Source: Lathyrus oleraceus
Lineage: Eukaryota; Streptophyta; Magnoliopsida; Fabales; Fabaceae
Assembly (NCBI RefSeq): GCF_024323335.1
Contig: NC_066583.1
Location: 410,886,031 to 410,950,030, forward strand
DNA: 64,000 bases
Direction of reading: 5' to 3'
Shown: positions 48,254 through 59,781 of the stretch, one piece after another
Layout: every line of letters starts with the position of its first letter
How positions within the stretch are numbered: the first letter of the stretch is position 1
Translations under genes and position numbers: made by a program
Notes under the pieces: generated by a model
Databases searched by the model: none
Told to the model about the DNA's origin: nothing
What the model saw: the letters and a program-made list of their open reading frames with translations, nothing else

Positions 48254-50443
48254 TCATGTGCTAATCACCATGCTAATCTCAATTTGCCTTGGTTAATTGA
48301 AAATTAAGGAGAAATGAGGTGGAATGCAAAATACACAAGTGTGCTTAGCATGTGATGGTATGTACGTGAACAGTGCCATGTTAAGGTTCAATTCCACTTA
48401 AAATCAGCTCATGAACATGATGGGATTGGTATTTGGCTCATGTGATCAACCAAATTTGAATTCTCCATTTTCCCTCCAAATTGCACTTGAATGGACATGT
48501 GATCATGTGATCTCTTTTCATGCAATGCAATGGTTGATTTGGAATCTCTTGGTCACAAGGAGCATTTTGAAAAAAGAGTGGTTCAATTTCGAGTTTTGTA
48601 GCCAAAGTTATGCCATGTTGAACTTCCATGTACACATTGTGATCCTTTGCTCATAACTTCTCAACCATTCATCAGATGATCATGATCTTGGACTTTTTGA
48701 AAAGAGGAGAGAAAGGTCTTCAACTTTCATGTTGACCAAAAATTCATTTGAAGCTTCTTTGATGTTGGAAAGTTAAGTTGAATGTGAACCAAAAACTTGC
48801 CATTTTTGGAAACTTTCAATTACATGTCACTTTCCATTTTTGGAAACTTTTGATATGACATCAAAAATCTTCAAGATAGATGTTTGACATGATGAATAGG
48901 CCTTGTATGAACATGAATGAGATGCTTCCACTCACTTCCCCAACACAAAACCCTCAGTTGACTGCACAGTTGACTTTTATGGGCCTCAGATGACCTGGAA
49001 ATGCACTGATGAGTTTGGGCCTATACCACTTGGTACAATTGCTTCAAAATGAACCCTAGATCATATAAGCTCTTTTAGAATAATCATGTGGTCTTCATCT
49101 CAAGGAAAGACTTGCTCTTTTGCACTGCTGAATTCTCTTGATGCCAATTCTGACTGCCATGGTGTAATGCAATATGGAATGATAAATGACCTAAAAAAAA
49201 GAAATGAATGCATGAATGGGGGGAGGGAAAATTTGAGGTGCTACAGTATCATATATGAATCCTCATGTTCTTCACATGTTATTTTGATCAAGAAATCATC
49301 AAGAGTTTAGAGTTGGTTTGCCTTGGAAACCCCAATTCATTTGGGTATCTTGTGTGACTTCTTCAACAAGTTTCTTCAACAATTGATCAAATATTTTAAG
49401 GGATACTTCACATTACATTATCTTATGCATATGTGATCCTCCATGAGTCCAAAAAATCAAGAGAATGTCAAGCTAGCAAGTTGGTTCATGGTGGTTGACC
49501 AGAGAAAGTCAACTAGTCAAAATTGGGGTTCCCTGGACCCTATCTCCTACAATGTTTGTCATATGAAAATGATTCAATAAGAAAAATTTCTCAAGGTAAC
49601 ATTCCAAACAACTTTCATGTTGAGTTCAAGAGCTAGTTTTGCTTGGAAAGTCATTTTTTATGGTGAACAATTATAGGCCATGTTGTTTGAATCCTAGTTT
49701 GGAGGTCAACTTACCAAGAGCATAACTTTCTCAATTTTTATGAGGTGAAAGCCATTCAAATTGCATGATATATTAAAGATGTATACTTCAACTTTGATGT
49801 TTGTAGGAAGTGCAAATTCAACTTGCAAATGCATGTGCCAAAAGGAAACATTATAGGTCCTTTTGGGCCAATACCATTGAACAAGTGATTTTCCTCAACT
49901 TATAAAATGCATAACTCCTTCATGACAAATACAAATGAGGTCAAACTTGTGACTTGGTTGAAGAGGATTGAAAAATTAACAACTTTGATGAAGAAACTTT
50001 TCTCATATGAAGTCCATAGAAAATGTTATTCAAAGTGGAAGAAGTGACCATTTCACTTGGGACTTAGAAAACTTTCAAATATGTTTGATTTTCCAAACTT
50101 CCACCTCAAAATTAATCATGATCTAAGCTTCAAATGAAAAAATGTTCAACATGAAAGTTGTTCCCCTTGATCTCACCTTCCCAAAAAGTCCAAGATCATC
50201 TCATTTGGATAAATATTGAGGGACTTGCACATGGGTGTAAGATTAAGTACCATTTGGATAATTTCAAGTTCCAATTTTCACACACATTTACATGAGCTTC
50301 TAACATGATTCCAGCATGAAGTACATTAAACTTTGGATCAGATTACCTCATCTAATGGGCCTAGTGCACGCCCATGCATCCATGCAAGGGAGAATTTCAA
50401 ATTTTGCCAAAATTGGATGTGTGCAAATATTAATCTCATGGCT

Positions 50444-50453
50444 TATAAATAAG
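50444..50453 (+). promoter_or_regulatory. TATA box of Ogre-2 LTR
   Basis: TATAAATAAG in the context GGCTTATAAATAAGACCC, identical to the Ogre-A site on the other strand (11782-11791). Confidence 0.58.
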
Positions 50454-53264
50454 ACCCTCATTGCTCAGAATTAAGGACCTGATGCCCAAGCTTTGAACCT
50501 GCAACCTCAAACCCTCACCATTTAAGGATAAACTCGAGGATTTTCTTTTGAAAATCGAGTTTCAATTCTCCATATGTTTTGAGATTGAAACTCCAAGATT
50601 CCATCCCTTTCCTTGACTCATTTCACTTCCATCAAGCATCTGAAGCAAGGGCAAGCAAAATCGGAAGCAAGATCATGCCATTCGGAAGCTCAATTGAAGG
50701 TGATTTTTCAAAAAAAAAATCTCTTCGATTCTCCCTCAATTCTTCACCATACTTGTTGATTTTTGGTTGTCTGAAGTCCTATCAATGTAGGCAAGAAGAT
50801 TGAGCTTCTTTGAGGTCAAATCGAAGCAACTCAGTTCATGATCCTCAAAATTCAAATCCCTGTATCTTTTTATATACTTGGAATTGGACAAAATTAAGGC
50901 TAGATTCAAGCTCCTGAGCATTTTTTCTTTGAATCCATGTCTTTATTTTTCATTTTAGTGAAGGTTGGTGGTGAACCAGTCTGGTGAGGTCCACCGAAGA
51001 AGACAACCGGAGCCCTAGCTCCGGTGGTGTGGTGGCATGCTCCTATCCATCAGATCTTCTCTCCATGTTTTAATCTCACGCGTTGCTTTTGATTACCAAT
51101 CCTATGTCGCGTTGACTATAGTGCATCATGGAACGCGCACTTATCACCATCTAATCTGCCACCTCAATTAATGAGGGAGATCAGATGACTCTCATTTTTT
51201 CGAATTTATGATTATTTCATTTAATTGTTTATTTTTAATTAGTTCATATTAATTTCATTACTAATCCAAAAAATATGTGACTTTCACCAGAAAAATTCAA
51301 ATATTCTCCTCTTTCATTTTCTGAATTAAAATTATTTTTTGGATTAGTTTTGATATTTTTCATGATTTAATTGTTTTTATGCATATTTTTAATTGTTTAA
51401 AAATACTTCTGACTTTTCAAAAATAATGAATTTTTTTGTCCAAGGTCCTTTGACCTTGGTTGACCCATGATAAATATCTTGGCCATTTATTTGGTGTTTT
51501 GAAGATGTTTTAGGTTTTTGATCAAACATAATTTAATTTAAATGCATTTTAATTTGATTTTTAATTGATTAATTGTGTAGAAATTTTGTTGATCCGTTTT
51601 TATTGAATTGTGAAGTTTGACTATGTGTTTGAGCCTTGGTCAAGGTTGATTTGTCTTTTGTTGGATTAAAATCATAGGATTTAGGGGATTCATGAAATGT
51701 ACATTTCATCTCCCAAAATGAATGAATGATTTTAATTTGATAAAAGTCCTCCCATGACAAATTTGTGTTGGTCTCATTTCCTCTCCCTCTTCATCTTCAA
51801 TCCCATTCTATCACATTCCTCTCATTGACCAATGAAGTCTCAATATCCTAAGGCTAATTGGTTCATCAATGACTTATGTTAGATGAACCAATACAGGTAT
51901 GGATGAGATTAGGTCCATCCTTTGATCATTTTCTTTTTGTGTGTGGTATGTTTTAGGAGTATGGTCCATTATACCATATCTCTAACATGCATTAACACTA
52001 AAATCTCTATTCCCCAGCCTCAGATAGTTGAGACTTCTACTTAAGTCCAATTACGATTGCTTAATAAATCACTAAATTTTGACCCAAAAGGCATAGCATT
52101 CTAGTAAGTGAGATTGTAAGTCTCCCCCCTTTCATGGTATTGTGTGGAAACTTGTACTTTTTTCCTTCCTTTAGAAGATGTCTTGGTTCAAGGATCCATG
52201 CTTGTGAATAGAGGGTTGAGTGTTCTCCAAAGAATGACTTAAACAATTGAAAAGCAAAACTTCACTAACATCTAATCAACTAAGAATCTGACTAACTCTT
52301 TTCATTCCAAGCCATTTACTTTGTGCATTTTAAATTCAAGTCATTTACCATTTTCTATTTTACATATCATTTAACTTGTTTATGTTTATGTCATTTTCAC
52401 TTTGCTCACTTGAGTCACATATTGTGATTGTATATATTGGTTTGTGTATCTTGTTTGTGTTTATGGTCTTAAGACCTTAAAGTACATAATAAACAACAAA
52501 AACCCTAAAAAATGTTTGTGTGGACTGTTGGATTTGATCTGAGCTTTGGACTTAGAATTAGGAAACATTCCCTATGCAAAAGGACTTGGCCAATGCCAAC
52601 ATTTCTGAAACCAAGTTTTTGAATTGAGCTTTCATCTGATGCAAGTATTGGGATCCACTTGAGTTCATCTGCTACATGGTCTTTATGCAAAGGTTACTTT
52701 GAACCTGCGTCTAATGCTCTATTTTGAGCCAATCAAGGAGTATTTCATCTGATACATGGGAAGATTAAAAATAAGACTATGAAGTTTCTAGCTTGGATGT
52801 GACTATCTTTATTTGATGCCTCGCTCTTCATCTTGCTACTTGCTTATTGATATTGTGATTTAAAGTCCAAAGGAAAAGTGAGTTTCTATATGACATTTTT
52901 GTCTATTGGATTGCATCCCATTGGTCAGATCTTTTCAACTCTTAACTTTTAAATTTTTGCTTAGGATTAATCTCTTCATCTCCTACCATTTCTTAAATTT
53001 CAAATCTCTCCCCCTTTTCAAAATCTTCTTTGCTTGTGATTTCTAAACTTATACTTTATTGCAAATTAGAAACTTTTGCCTTATGCCATTGCATTTTTAC
53101 ACTCTTTTCTTAATCAAACTTGTAAATGAATTTAACCGTATTGACTTAAAATTTCAAAAGACAAAAAGAAATAACACTCATGAAAACTCTTTTAGGCTCT
53201 TTATGCCTCTTTTAGATTTAAACTTTTATTAAATGCAATCCCCTCACTTTGAAATTGTTACCAC

Positions 53265-53310
53265 GAACTACGAGGTTTTGATCCCTCATTTTTATGTTGG
53301 TACGTAGGCA
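53265..53310 (+). promoter_or_regulatory. Conserved LTR hairpin, copy 8 (Ogre-2)
   Basis: GAACTACGAGG...GGTACGTAGGCA with outer stem CTACG/CGTAG and a possible GAGG/CCTC helix. It ends 338 bp before the LTR 3' end. Confidence 0.6.
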
Positions 53311-53582
53311 CAAGGTCAAACACAAAAATATAATTAATGAATTCTTTTCTCATCCCCACACTCTTTTTATTGCAAACATCATTTTATACCAAAAACACAT
53401 ACACACATAAAAAGGGGCTCCCTAAGAGTACCTAGGACACTTTGGGTGCTAACACCTTCCCTCTGTGTAACCAACCCCCTTACCTATAATCTCTGACATT
53501 TTTATAGTTTTGATTTGAAAACTTTTATCTTTGGGTTTTGTTCGTACTTTTCCCTTTTCCTTTGGAAACAATAAAAGCGCAG

Positions 53583-53591
53583 TGGCGACTC
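53583..53591 (+). other. U5 copy of the PBS first half (Ogre-2)
   Basis: TGGCGACTC, 75 bp before the primer site start. It keeps the C that the primer site itself has lost (TGGCAACTC). Confidence 0.55.
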
Positions 53592-53657
53592 TAGTTTTAT
53601 TGACGTTAAGTTTATCCATAGCTTAATGGTCATGAATTTACCGCTACAAAAATTAAG

Positions 53658-53675
53658 TGGCAACTCTGTTGGGGA
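53658..53675 (+). other. Primer binding site, tRNA-Arg type (Ogre-2)
   Basis: TGGCAACTCTGTTGGGGA, nine bases after the LTR end. Two transitions distinguish it from the Ogre-1 and Ogre-A sites. Confidence 0.85.
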
Positions 53676-54491
53676 GTAGTCTCCAGTGGGTTTAGCGTAC
53701 TTTTTATGTGTATATAATTGTATATATGATGTTTGTATATTTGTTTTGTGTGATATAATCTGCTTGTTGTGCTTGGTGATCTCTAAGTGGTGAGATAAGT
53801 TCTAACCTAAACTTGAGTGAAATTAAGATAAGAGGATGGTATAGTCATGTTCGACTTGTGTGGAGTAGTCCTTAACAAGTTGGCTTGAGACCCATCTACT
53901 AAGTGGAGACCCTTTTGGAGCTATTGATGTCACATAATTTCTTTATGGCTAGGCATTACTTTCTCCGATTTAGGGTCCAAGAAGCTAAGGACCGTAGTGA
54001 GGAGACTATTCAAGTGTAGATTTGATAATAGTTGTTACACGATACTACACTCAGACAAGTTTCTCTTGAGAATATTATGGGTTGATGAGTTAGTCATCCT
54101 AACCTATAATATCCGATAGATGGAATTAAGACTCTGGGAACTTTTTAGAACATGATCTACATGTTTTATCCTTAGTACACTCCTTTGGGATGGTTCTTAA
54201 CCCGACTCCATGCTCGTGACTCACAACAAACCCTTGATTATTGGTTGATCCAATCATGTCTTATCAATATCAATGGAACTTGGGTGTTGATAAGGTGAAA
54301 ACCATAATCCACCAAAATGGATGATTGATCTTGACAATGACTTGATTCATCCCTTGACCTTTGATTGTTTGCCTTCTGTGTGATCCTTTATTTATGATTA
54401 TTGCATTCATGCATTCATGTGCATCATAACATTCATCACACGAAAAATAACTTCAAGGAACTAAGGCTTTATTTGCAAATATTTTCAGACC
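53676..54491 (+). other. Ogre-2 5' leader
   Basis: Non-coding, aligns with 17593-18493 and in reverse with 823-1671. It ends just before ORF1 with the TTTTCAGACC stretch shared with the other copies. Confidence 0.7.
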
Positions 54492-55988
54492 TTGGAATAT
54501 GGACGAGGGAACACTGAGAAGTACAGTTTCAGATGTCCCAATTTGAAAGAGCTAAGGAAGCTATCATCTTTTTTATTAGATCCCTTGGACTTCAAGCAAC
54601 GTCATGGGAAGCTTCTATCTGTATTGTCTACTGATGTGGTTGAAGGACTCTTGAATGTGTTGGTTCAGTTTTATGACCCTCTCTACCGTTGCTTCACATT
54701 TCCTGATTATCAGCTTATGCCTACGTTAGAGAAGTATGCCCATCTCTTGGGAATACCTATCTCTGACATGGTGCCTTTTAGGGGATTTGAGGAGATTCCC
54801 AGATCTCATCTTATAGCTAAAGCTCTTCATTTGAAGAAGTCTGAGATTGAGGCTTATTGGATGAAGAAAGGAGGAATATTTGGTTTTACTTCTGATTTCC
54901 TCATTGGGAAAGCTACTGCCTTTGCTCAAGCCGGTAGTGTGGACGCTTTTGAAGCCATCTTTGTGTTGCTCATCTATGGTTTGGCTTTGTTCCCTAACAT
55001 TGATGGTTTTGTTGATGTTAACGCCATTAGAATTTTCTTGATTGGGAATCTTGTGCCTACTCTGTTGGGTGATGTGTACTTCTCTTTGCATCTAAGGAAT
55101 TCTAAAGTTGGTGGAATTATTGTGTGCTGTGTTCCTCTTATGTACACGTGGTTTATTTTGAACTTGCCTCAGACGCCTGCTTTTATGGAGAACAAACAAT
55201 GTCTACGGTGGTCTCAGAGACTTATGTCTCTCACTAATGATGATATAGTTTGGTATGACTCCGTATTGAGTAGCTTGGATATTATAGATAGTTGTGGTGA
55301 ATTCTCTAATGTGCCTCTTATTGGTACACAAGGAGGACTCAACTACAACCCTCTTATCGGGTCTTCCCCTTGAGAGACAAACCTAATATCACTTAGTTAG
55401 AAGGTCTTTTCTATCAAGAGGGTAAAGATCCCCAACATTTGAAGCAGAAGATGGTACATGATTGGCATAATGTGCATAGGAAGGGAAGACCCGAGCTTGG
55501 TCTGCGCAACTGTGTAGCCTTGGAAGCTTACACTACTTGGGTGAAGAAGAGAGCTTTAGAATTGAAGATGTCTTATGCCTATGAAAGACCTATGTTTATG
55601 GTTGTGGTTGAGCCATTAACTCTCCCTAACCAAGATGTAGAGGAGTTGGAAGACATACTCACCTAGATGAAGTAAGAGAGATATATGCAGGAAGAGCGGT
55701 TCCATGCTTTGAGCCGAAAGCATGAGGAATTACAAATTGAGTCTAAAAATAAAGATGCACTAATCGAACTTCTTGAAGACCGAACATTGAAGACACGAAG
55801 AGAGCCAGAGGGTCCATCTTCCTCTAGTATGCCTCAACCTTCCGGTGCTTGGAAGAAGATTGTTGATCAGCTTATCCTTGAGAAGGCTTAGATGAAGACT
55901 TCTTTTGAGTCCGAGATTCGACACATCCGAAGAAAGTACGTGCCAGAAGCTAGATCATCTGACACTGTTATTAGGAGATCCTTAGGAT
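54492..55988 (+). pseudogene. Ogre-2 ORF1 (most complete copy)
   Basis: The start codon has become TTG (EYGRGNTEKYSF follows; Ogre-A keeps ATG). The first 293 residues are uninterrupted: VLVQFYDPLYRCFTFPDYQL, MPTLEKYAHLLGIPI, KKGGIFGFTSDFLIGKA, AIFVLLIYGLALFPNIDGFV, NLVPTLLGDVYFSLHLRN, CLRWSQRLMSLTNDDIVWYD. After a frameshift near 55360 and short gaps, blocks 55439-55666 (WHNVHRKGRPELGLRNC) and 55685-55891 (a coiled-coil like RFHALSRKHEELQIESKNKD) follow. A further stop precedes the end at 55988. Neighbouring order (leader, ORF1, gag) is as in Ogre-1. Function unknown. This copy is the best in the window for structure prediction. Confidence 0.83.
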
Positions 55989-56202
55989 GATTAGTTTCCT
56001 TTTCTCTTGTATTCGTATTTCGGTTTCTGAAATTGTACACAGTGTAATCCTTCCAAAACTTATATGAATAAAAGAGATTTTATGGTCAATCAAATTGTTA
56101 CTATTGTTATATTTGCAAATAAAATAGTATGTTCCTTGAAAACAAAAATAAACAAAACATTGCATTCCCTGCATCATTTACATAACAGGTTTCTTCTGCC
56201 AG
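55989..56202 (+). other. Spacer between ORF1 and gag (Ogre-2)
   Basis: AT-rich, non-coding, and ends with ATAACAG|GTTTC before the gag ATG at 56203. Confidence 0.5.
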
Positions 56203-59200
56203 ATGTCTTATCGATTATTCTTCTGCGCTTCAGCCAAGCTTACTCACCGATACAATACTCGGGCCAATCAACCAAGAATCATGGAACATTTGGAGCAAGA
56301 GAACTGAGAGTTGAAAGATGAGATTTCTCGTCTAACTGCTATTATGGAGTCTGTTCTAGCTGCTTAGAATCTGTCTTCTCCAACTCCTTCAACTCCTCCT
56401 CCTCAGAGGACTGCCATCTCAAAGGTTGCTGCCTCGACTGTGTCTGTGGTCGTTACTCAATCTGGTCCAACTATGCCTACCAGATTCCCGTGGGGAATGC
56501 CACCGAATTTCATGCCTAAAGGGTTTGCGCCTACTTTTGCTTCCATGTCGGCATCTAGCCCAGTCATGTCTGTTCCGCCTCCAGTTGTTCACACTCTGCC
56601 TCGTGTTGAGGACACAATCTATCATTCTAAGCTGTCTGAGGGCCCCGATGTTTATGAGAAGATGGATGAGATAAAGGATCAGTTCCTTGAGCTGCGAAAG
56701 GAATTGAAGATGTTGAGAGGAAAAGACTTATTCGGTAAGTGTGCTACTGAACTTTGCTTAGTGCTAAATGTCAAGATCCCGATGAAGTTCAAAGTCCCCG
56801 ACTTTGAAAAGTATAAGGGAAATACTTGTCCACTTAGTCATCTCGTCATGTATGCCAGGAAAATGTCAATGCAAATTGATAATGATCAGTTATTAATTCA
56901 CTACTTCCAAGACAGTTTGGCTGGTGCCGCTTTGAGATGGTACATGGGGCTAGATAGTACAAGTGTTCGCACGTTAAACGATTTGGGTGAAGCTTTTGTG
57001 AAGCAGTATAAGTACAACATAGACATGGCACCTGATAGAGACCAACTGAGGTCCATGTCTCAGAAGGACAAAGAGACATTCAAAGAGCATGCCTAGAGGT
57101 GGAGGGAGTTTGCTGCTCAGATCAATCCTCCATTGGAAGAAAAAGAGATGACCAAGAATTTTTCTTAAGACCTTGAGTTTGTTTTATTAGGAGCGCATGA
57201 TTGCTAGTGCCCCCAGTGATTTTACTAAAATGGTAAACATGGGGATGAGATTAGAGGTAGGAGTCTGAGAGGGACGGTTGTCTAAAGAAGAGGTATCATC
57301 GAGCAAGAAGTATGGGAGCAGTTTTTCCAGAAAGAAGGAAGCTGAAACCAATGCAGTATCAGTGGGGAGGCAGAGGAGGCCTCATGTCAAAAGAAATCCG
57401 CAACCACGTCAGCATCATCACTAAGTTTTGTCAGTTGTTCCAGTATTTTCAAACAATCAATCAATGACAGTTCAACAACAACGTCAACAACAACCACAAC
57501 AAAGAAAAAACAACTACAACAATAACAACAACAGAATTTCGAGAGGAAGAAGGTCTCTTTTGACCCTATTCCTATGTCATACGCCGAATTGTATCCATCT
57601 CTGGTTCTCAAGAACCTCCTCCAGCCAAGAAATCCTCATCAAAATCCAAAACCTCTTTCGGGGTGGTATAACCCGAACTCCGTTGTGCCTTTCATCAAGG
57701 AGCTCCTGGCCATGATATCGAAAACTTCTACCCGTTGAAGTATGAGGTACATAAGCTTGTAAAGAGTGGGATGGTGTCCTTTGAGGACCGCGCGCCAAAT
57801 GTAAAATCCAATATGTTGCCCGCTCATGGTAATTCCTTTGTCAATATGGTAGATGGTTGTCTAGGAAGTTTCTGAGTGTTTGATGTGCGACATATTTGTC
57901 GGTCTTTGTTGGAAATGCATATGACTTTGTGTACAATCAGTGATTGTGAGCACGACCATGACAGTTGTGCGATTTGCAGTGTAAACCCCCGTGGGTGTAT
58001 GATTGTCAAAAGAGATATCTAGAGGTTGATGGATGAGAATGTAATCCAGATTCAACAGTCGAGGGATATAGATGATGTCAATGTTATAGTACCAGTATTT
58101 AAGACCCTGGAGCGGGTGGTGATTCAGTTTGACAGCAGCAGCAGTTATAGCGTCAATAGATCAGTATCACCGTTAGTCATACGGTTAGTGGGTCCCATCC
58201 CATATGCATCCGATAGAGTTGTTCTGTATCAGTATAATGCAACCATGTTGGAGAATGGTCAAGAGGTTCCGTTTCCTACGGCTGATTCTATTGTGAACAT
58301 TGCCGATATAGCAAAGATGACCCGTAATGGTCGTGTTTTTGGACCTGTCTTTCCAAAAGAGAATGTAGAAGATGTGTCTGTTGGTAAGAAGGTTGAGGTA
58401 CCTGTAGTGAATCCCGATAGTGCTCCAATGTGTCAGTCTGGTGAATCCATCAAATTGAAGCCTAATGATGATGATGAGGTACTAAGACTGATTAAGAAAT
58501 GTGAACTTAATATGGTGGAGCAGCTACTCCAAATTCCTTTGAAGATTTCAGTGTTGTCTCTGCTCATGAATTCTGAAGCGTACAGAGAAGCATTGCAAAA
58601 AGTATTGGAGTAAGCTTATGTAGAGCATGATGTAACTGTGGATCAATTTGACCATATTGTGGCGAACATTACTTCGTGCAACAACTTGAGTTTTTATGAT
58701 GAAGAACTTCCCGAGGAGGGTATAAATCACAATCTAGCACTGCATATATCGATGAATTGTAAGGAAGACGCGTTGTCAAATATGTTGGTTGATACCGGTT
58801 CTTCTTTGAATGTACTCCCCAAATCAACCCTATCAAGATTATCCTATCAAGGCGCCCCGATGAGGTATAGCAGCGTGATTGTCAAAGCTTTTGATGGTTC
58901 TCGCAAGACTGTTGTAGGAGAAGTGGACCTCCTAGTGAAGATAGGTCCAAGTGATTTCCAAATTACATTCCCAGTAATGGACATTCACCCGGCCTATAAC
59001 TGCTTATTGGGGAGGCCATGGATCCATGAAGTTAGAGTTGTTACGTCCATCTTGCATCAAAAACTAAAATTTGTGAAGAATGGAAATCTAGTCATTGTTG
59101 GTTGAGAGAAAACGTTATTGGTGAGTCACCTGTCATCTTTTTCATATGTGGAAGTTGAGGAGGAGGTTGGAACTCTATTCCAAGCTCTATCTATTGCTGA

Positions 59201-59530
59201 AGTGAAGAAAACAGGGGCACCCATGCCCTCTTTCAAAGATGCACAAAAAATCATTAAAGATGGTAGTACAGATCAATGGAGTCGTATGGTAGAGATCGCC
59301 GAGAACAAGAACAAAGCCTGTTTTGGATTCCAGCGAGGGTTGTCTATTGTTAAAGCTGAAGATATGCAATCGAGTTTCCGTAGTAGAGGGTTCATCCATG
59401 GTAATGAACAACACTCAGCTGTTGTGATCGAGGGCGATGATGATGAAGACTGCACCAATTTTGTGACGCATGGAAAGGCTTGCAACAATTGGGTTGCTAT
59501 TGATGTTCATATTATTGTACATCGCTTTAA
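56203..59530 (+). pseudogene. Ogre-2 gag-protease
   Basis: It starts at ATG 56203 (MSYRLFFCASAKLTHRYN). A coiled-coil start (MEHLEQEN) is interrupted by stops at 56305 and 56365. The capsid-like domain is intact from 56440 to a stop at 57094 (MKFKVPDFEKYKGN, LRWYMGLDS, EAFVKQYKYNIDMAPDRDQL). Degenerate, frame-shifted sequence follows, with a Gln/Asn-rich stretch. The protease region carries an intact VDTGSSLNVLPKSTL (D at 58791) and the FPVMDIHPAYNCLLGRPWIH motif. Stops lie at 58611 and 59103. The frame reaches the splice donor at 59531 (IVHRFK). The gene is more damaged in gag than Ogre-1 but has the cleaner protease. Confidence 0.88.
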
Positions 59531-59781
59531 GTAATTTGTTTTCATTATTTTTGAGAAAATCCTTCTCCTATGCCTAAGGGAGAAGTGAACATTGTTGGGC
59601 ATTTTTCAAGTTATCATCAATAAAATGCAATTCTATTCATCCACATCTATGATGTTTTATTTTTACTTTTTGCTTTTCTGAAATTGGTAATCACAAAAAG
59701 CACAAATAAATAATTGTCCATCTGCATAATATTTGGTCACAATTCACTTCTCTAAAATCAAAATATCAAATCATTATGCAG
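59531..59781 (+). other. Ogre intron between PR and RT (251 bp)
   Basis: GTAATT...TTATGCAG. Removing it joins CGCTTTAA to GTTGGTTTC and keeps the frame (IVHRFKLVSKPIEYND), whereas unspliced RNA meets a stop at once. Both splice dinucleotides are intact here, unlike Ogre-1. Confidence 0.87.

Larger units (their letters stand above)
44654..49245 (-). mobile_element. Solo LTR of another Tat/Ogre-type family
   Basis: On the minus strand it runs TGTAGCACCTC...GGGAGCGACA, 4592 bp, with TG/CA ends, flanked by GTATC on both sides (44649-44653 and 49246-49250). It contains a TATA box, the conserved hairpin 348 bp before its 3' end and the TGGCGACTC string 75 bp before its end, but no internal region or coding domain. 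It therefore arose from a complete element by LTR-LTR recombination. It includes the repeat arrays at 45331 and 47160. It encodes nothing. Confidence 0.93.
44340..53648 (+). repeat. Ogre-2 5' LTR, interrupted by a solo LTR
   Basis: The pieces are 44340-44653 and 49251-53648. They join smoothly when the 4592-bp insertion and one GTATC copy are removed, giving 4712 bp, matching the related Ogre-1 LTR in start, U5 and end (...CCGCTACA). It aligns in reverse with the Ogre-A LTR and the window-end LTR. Confidence 0.92.
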
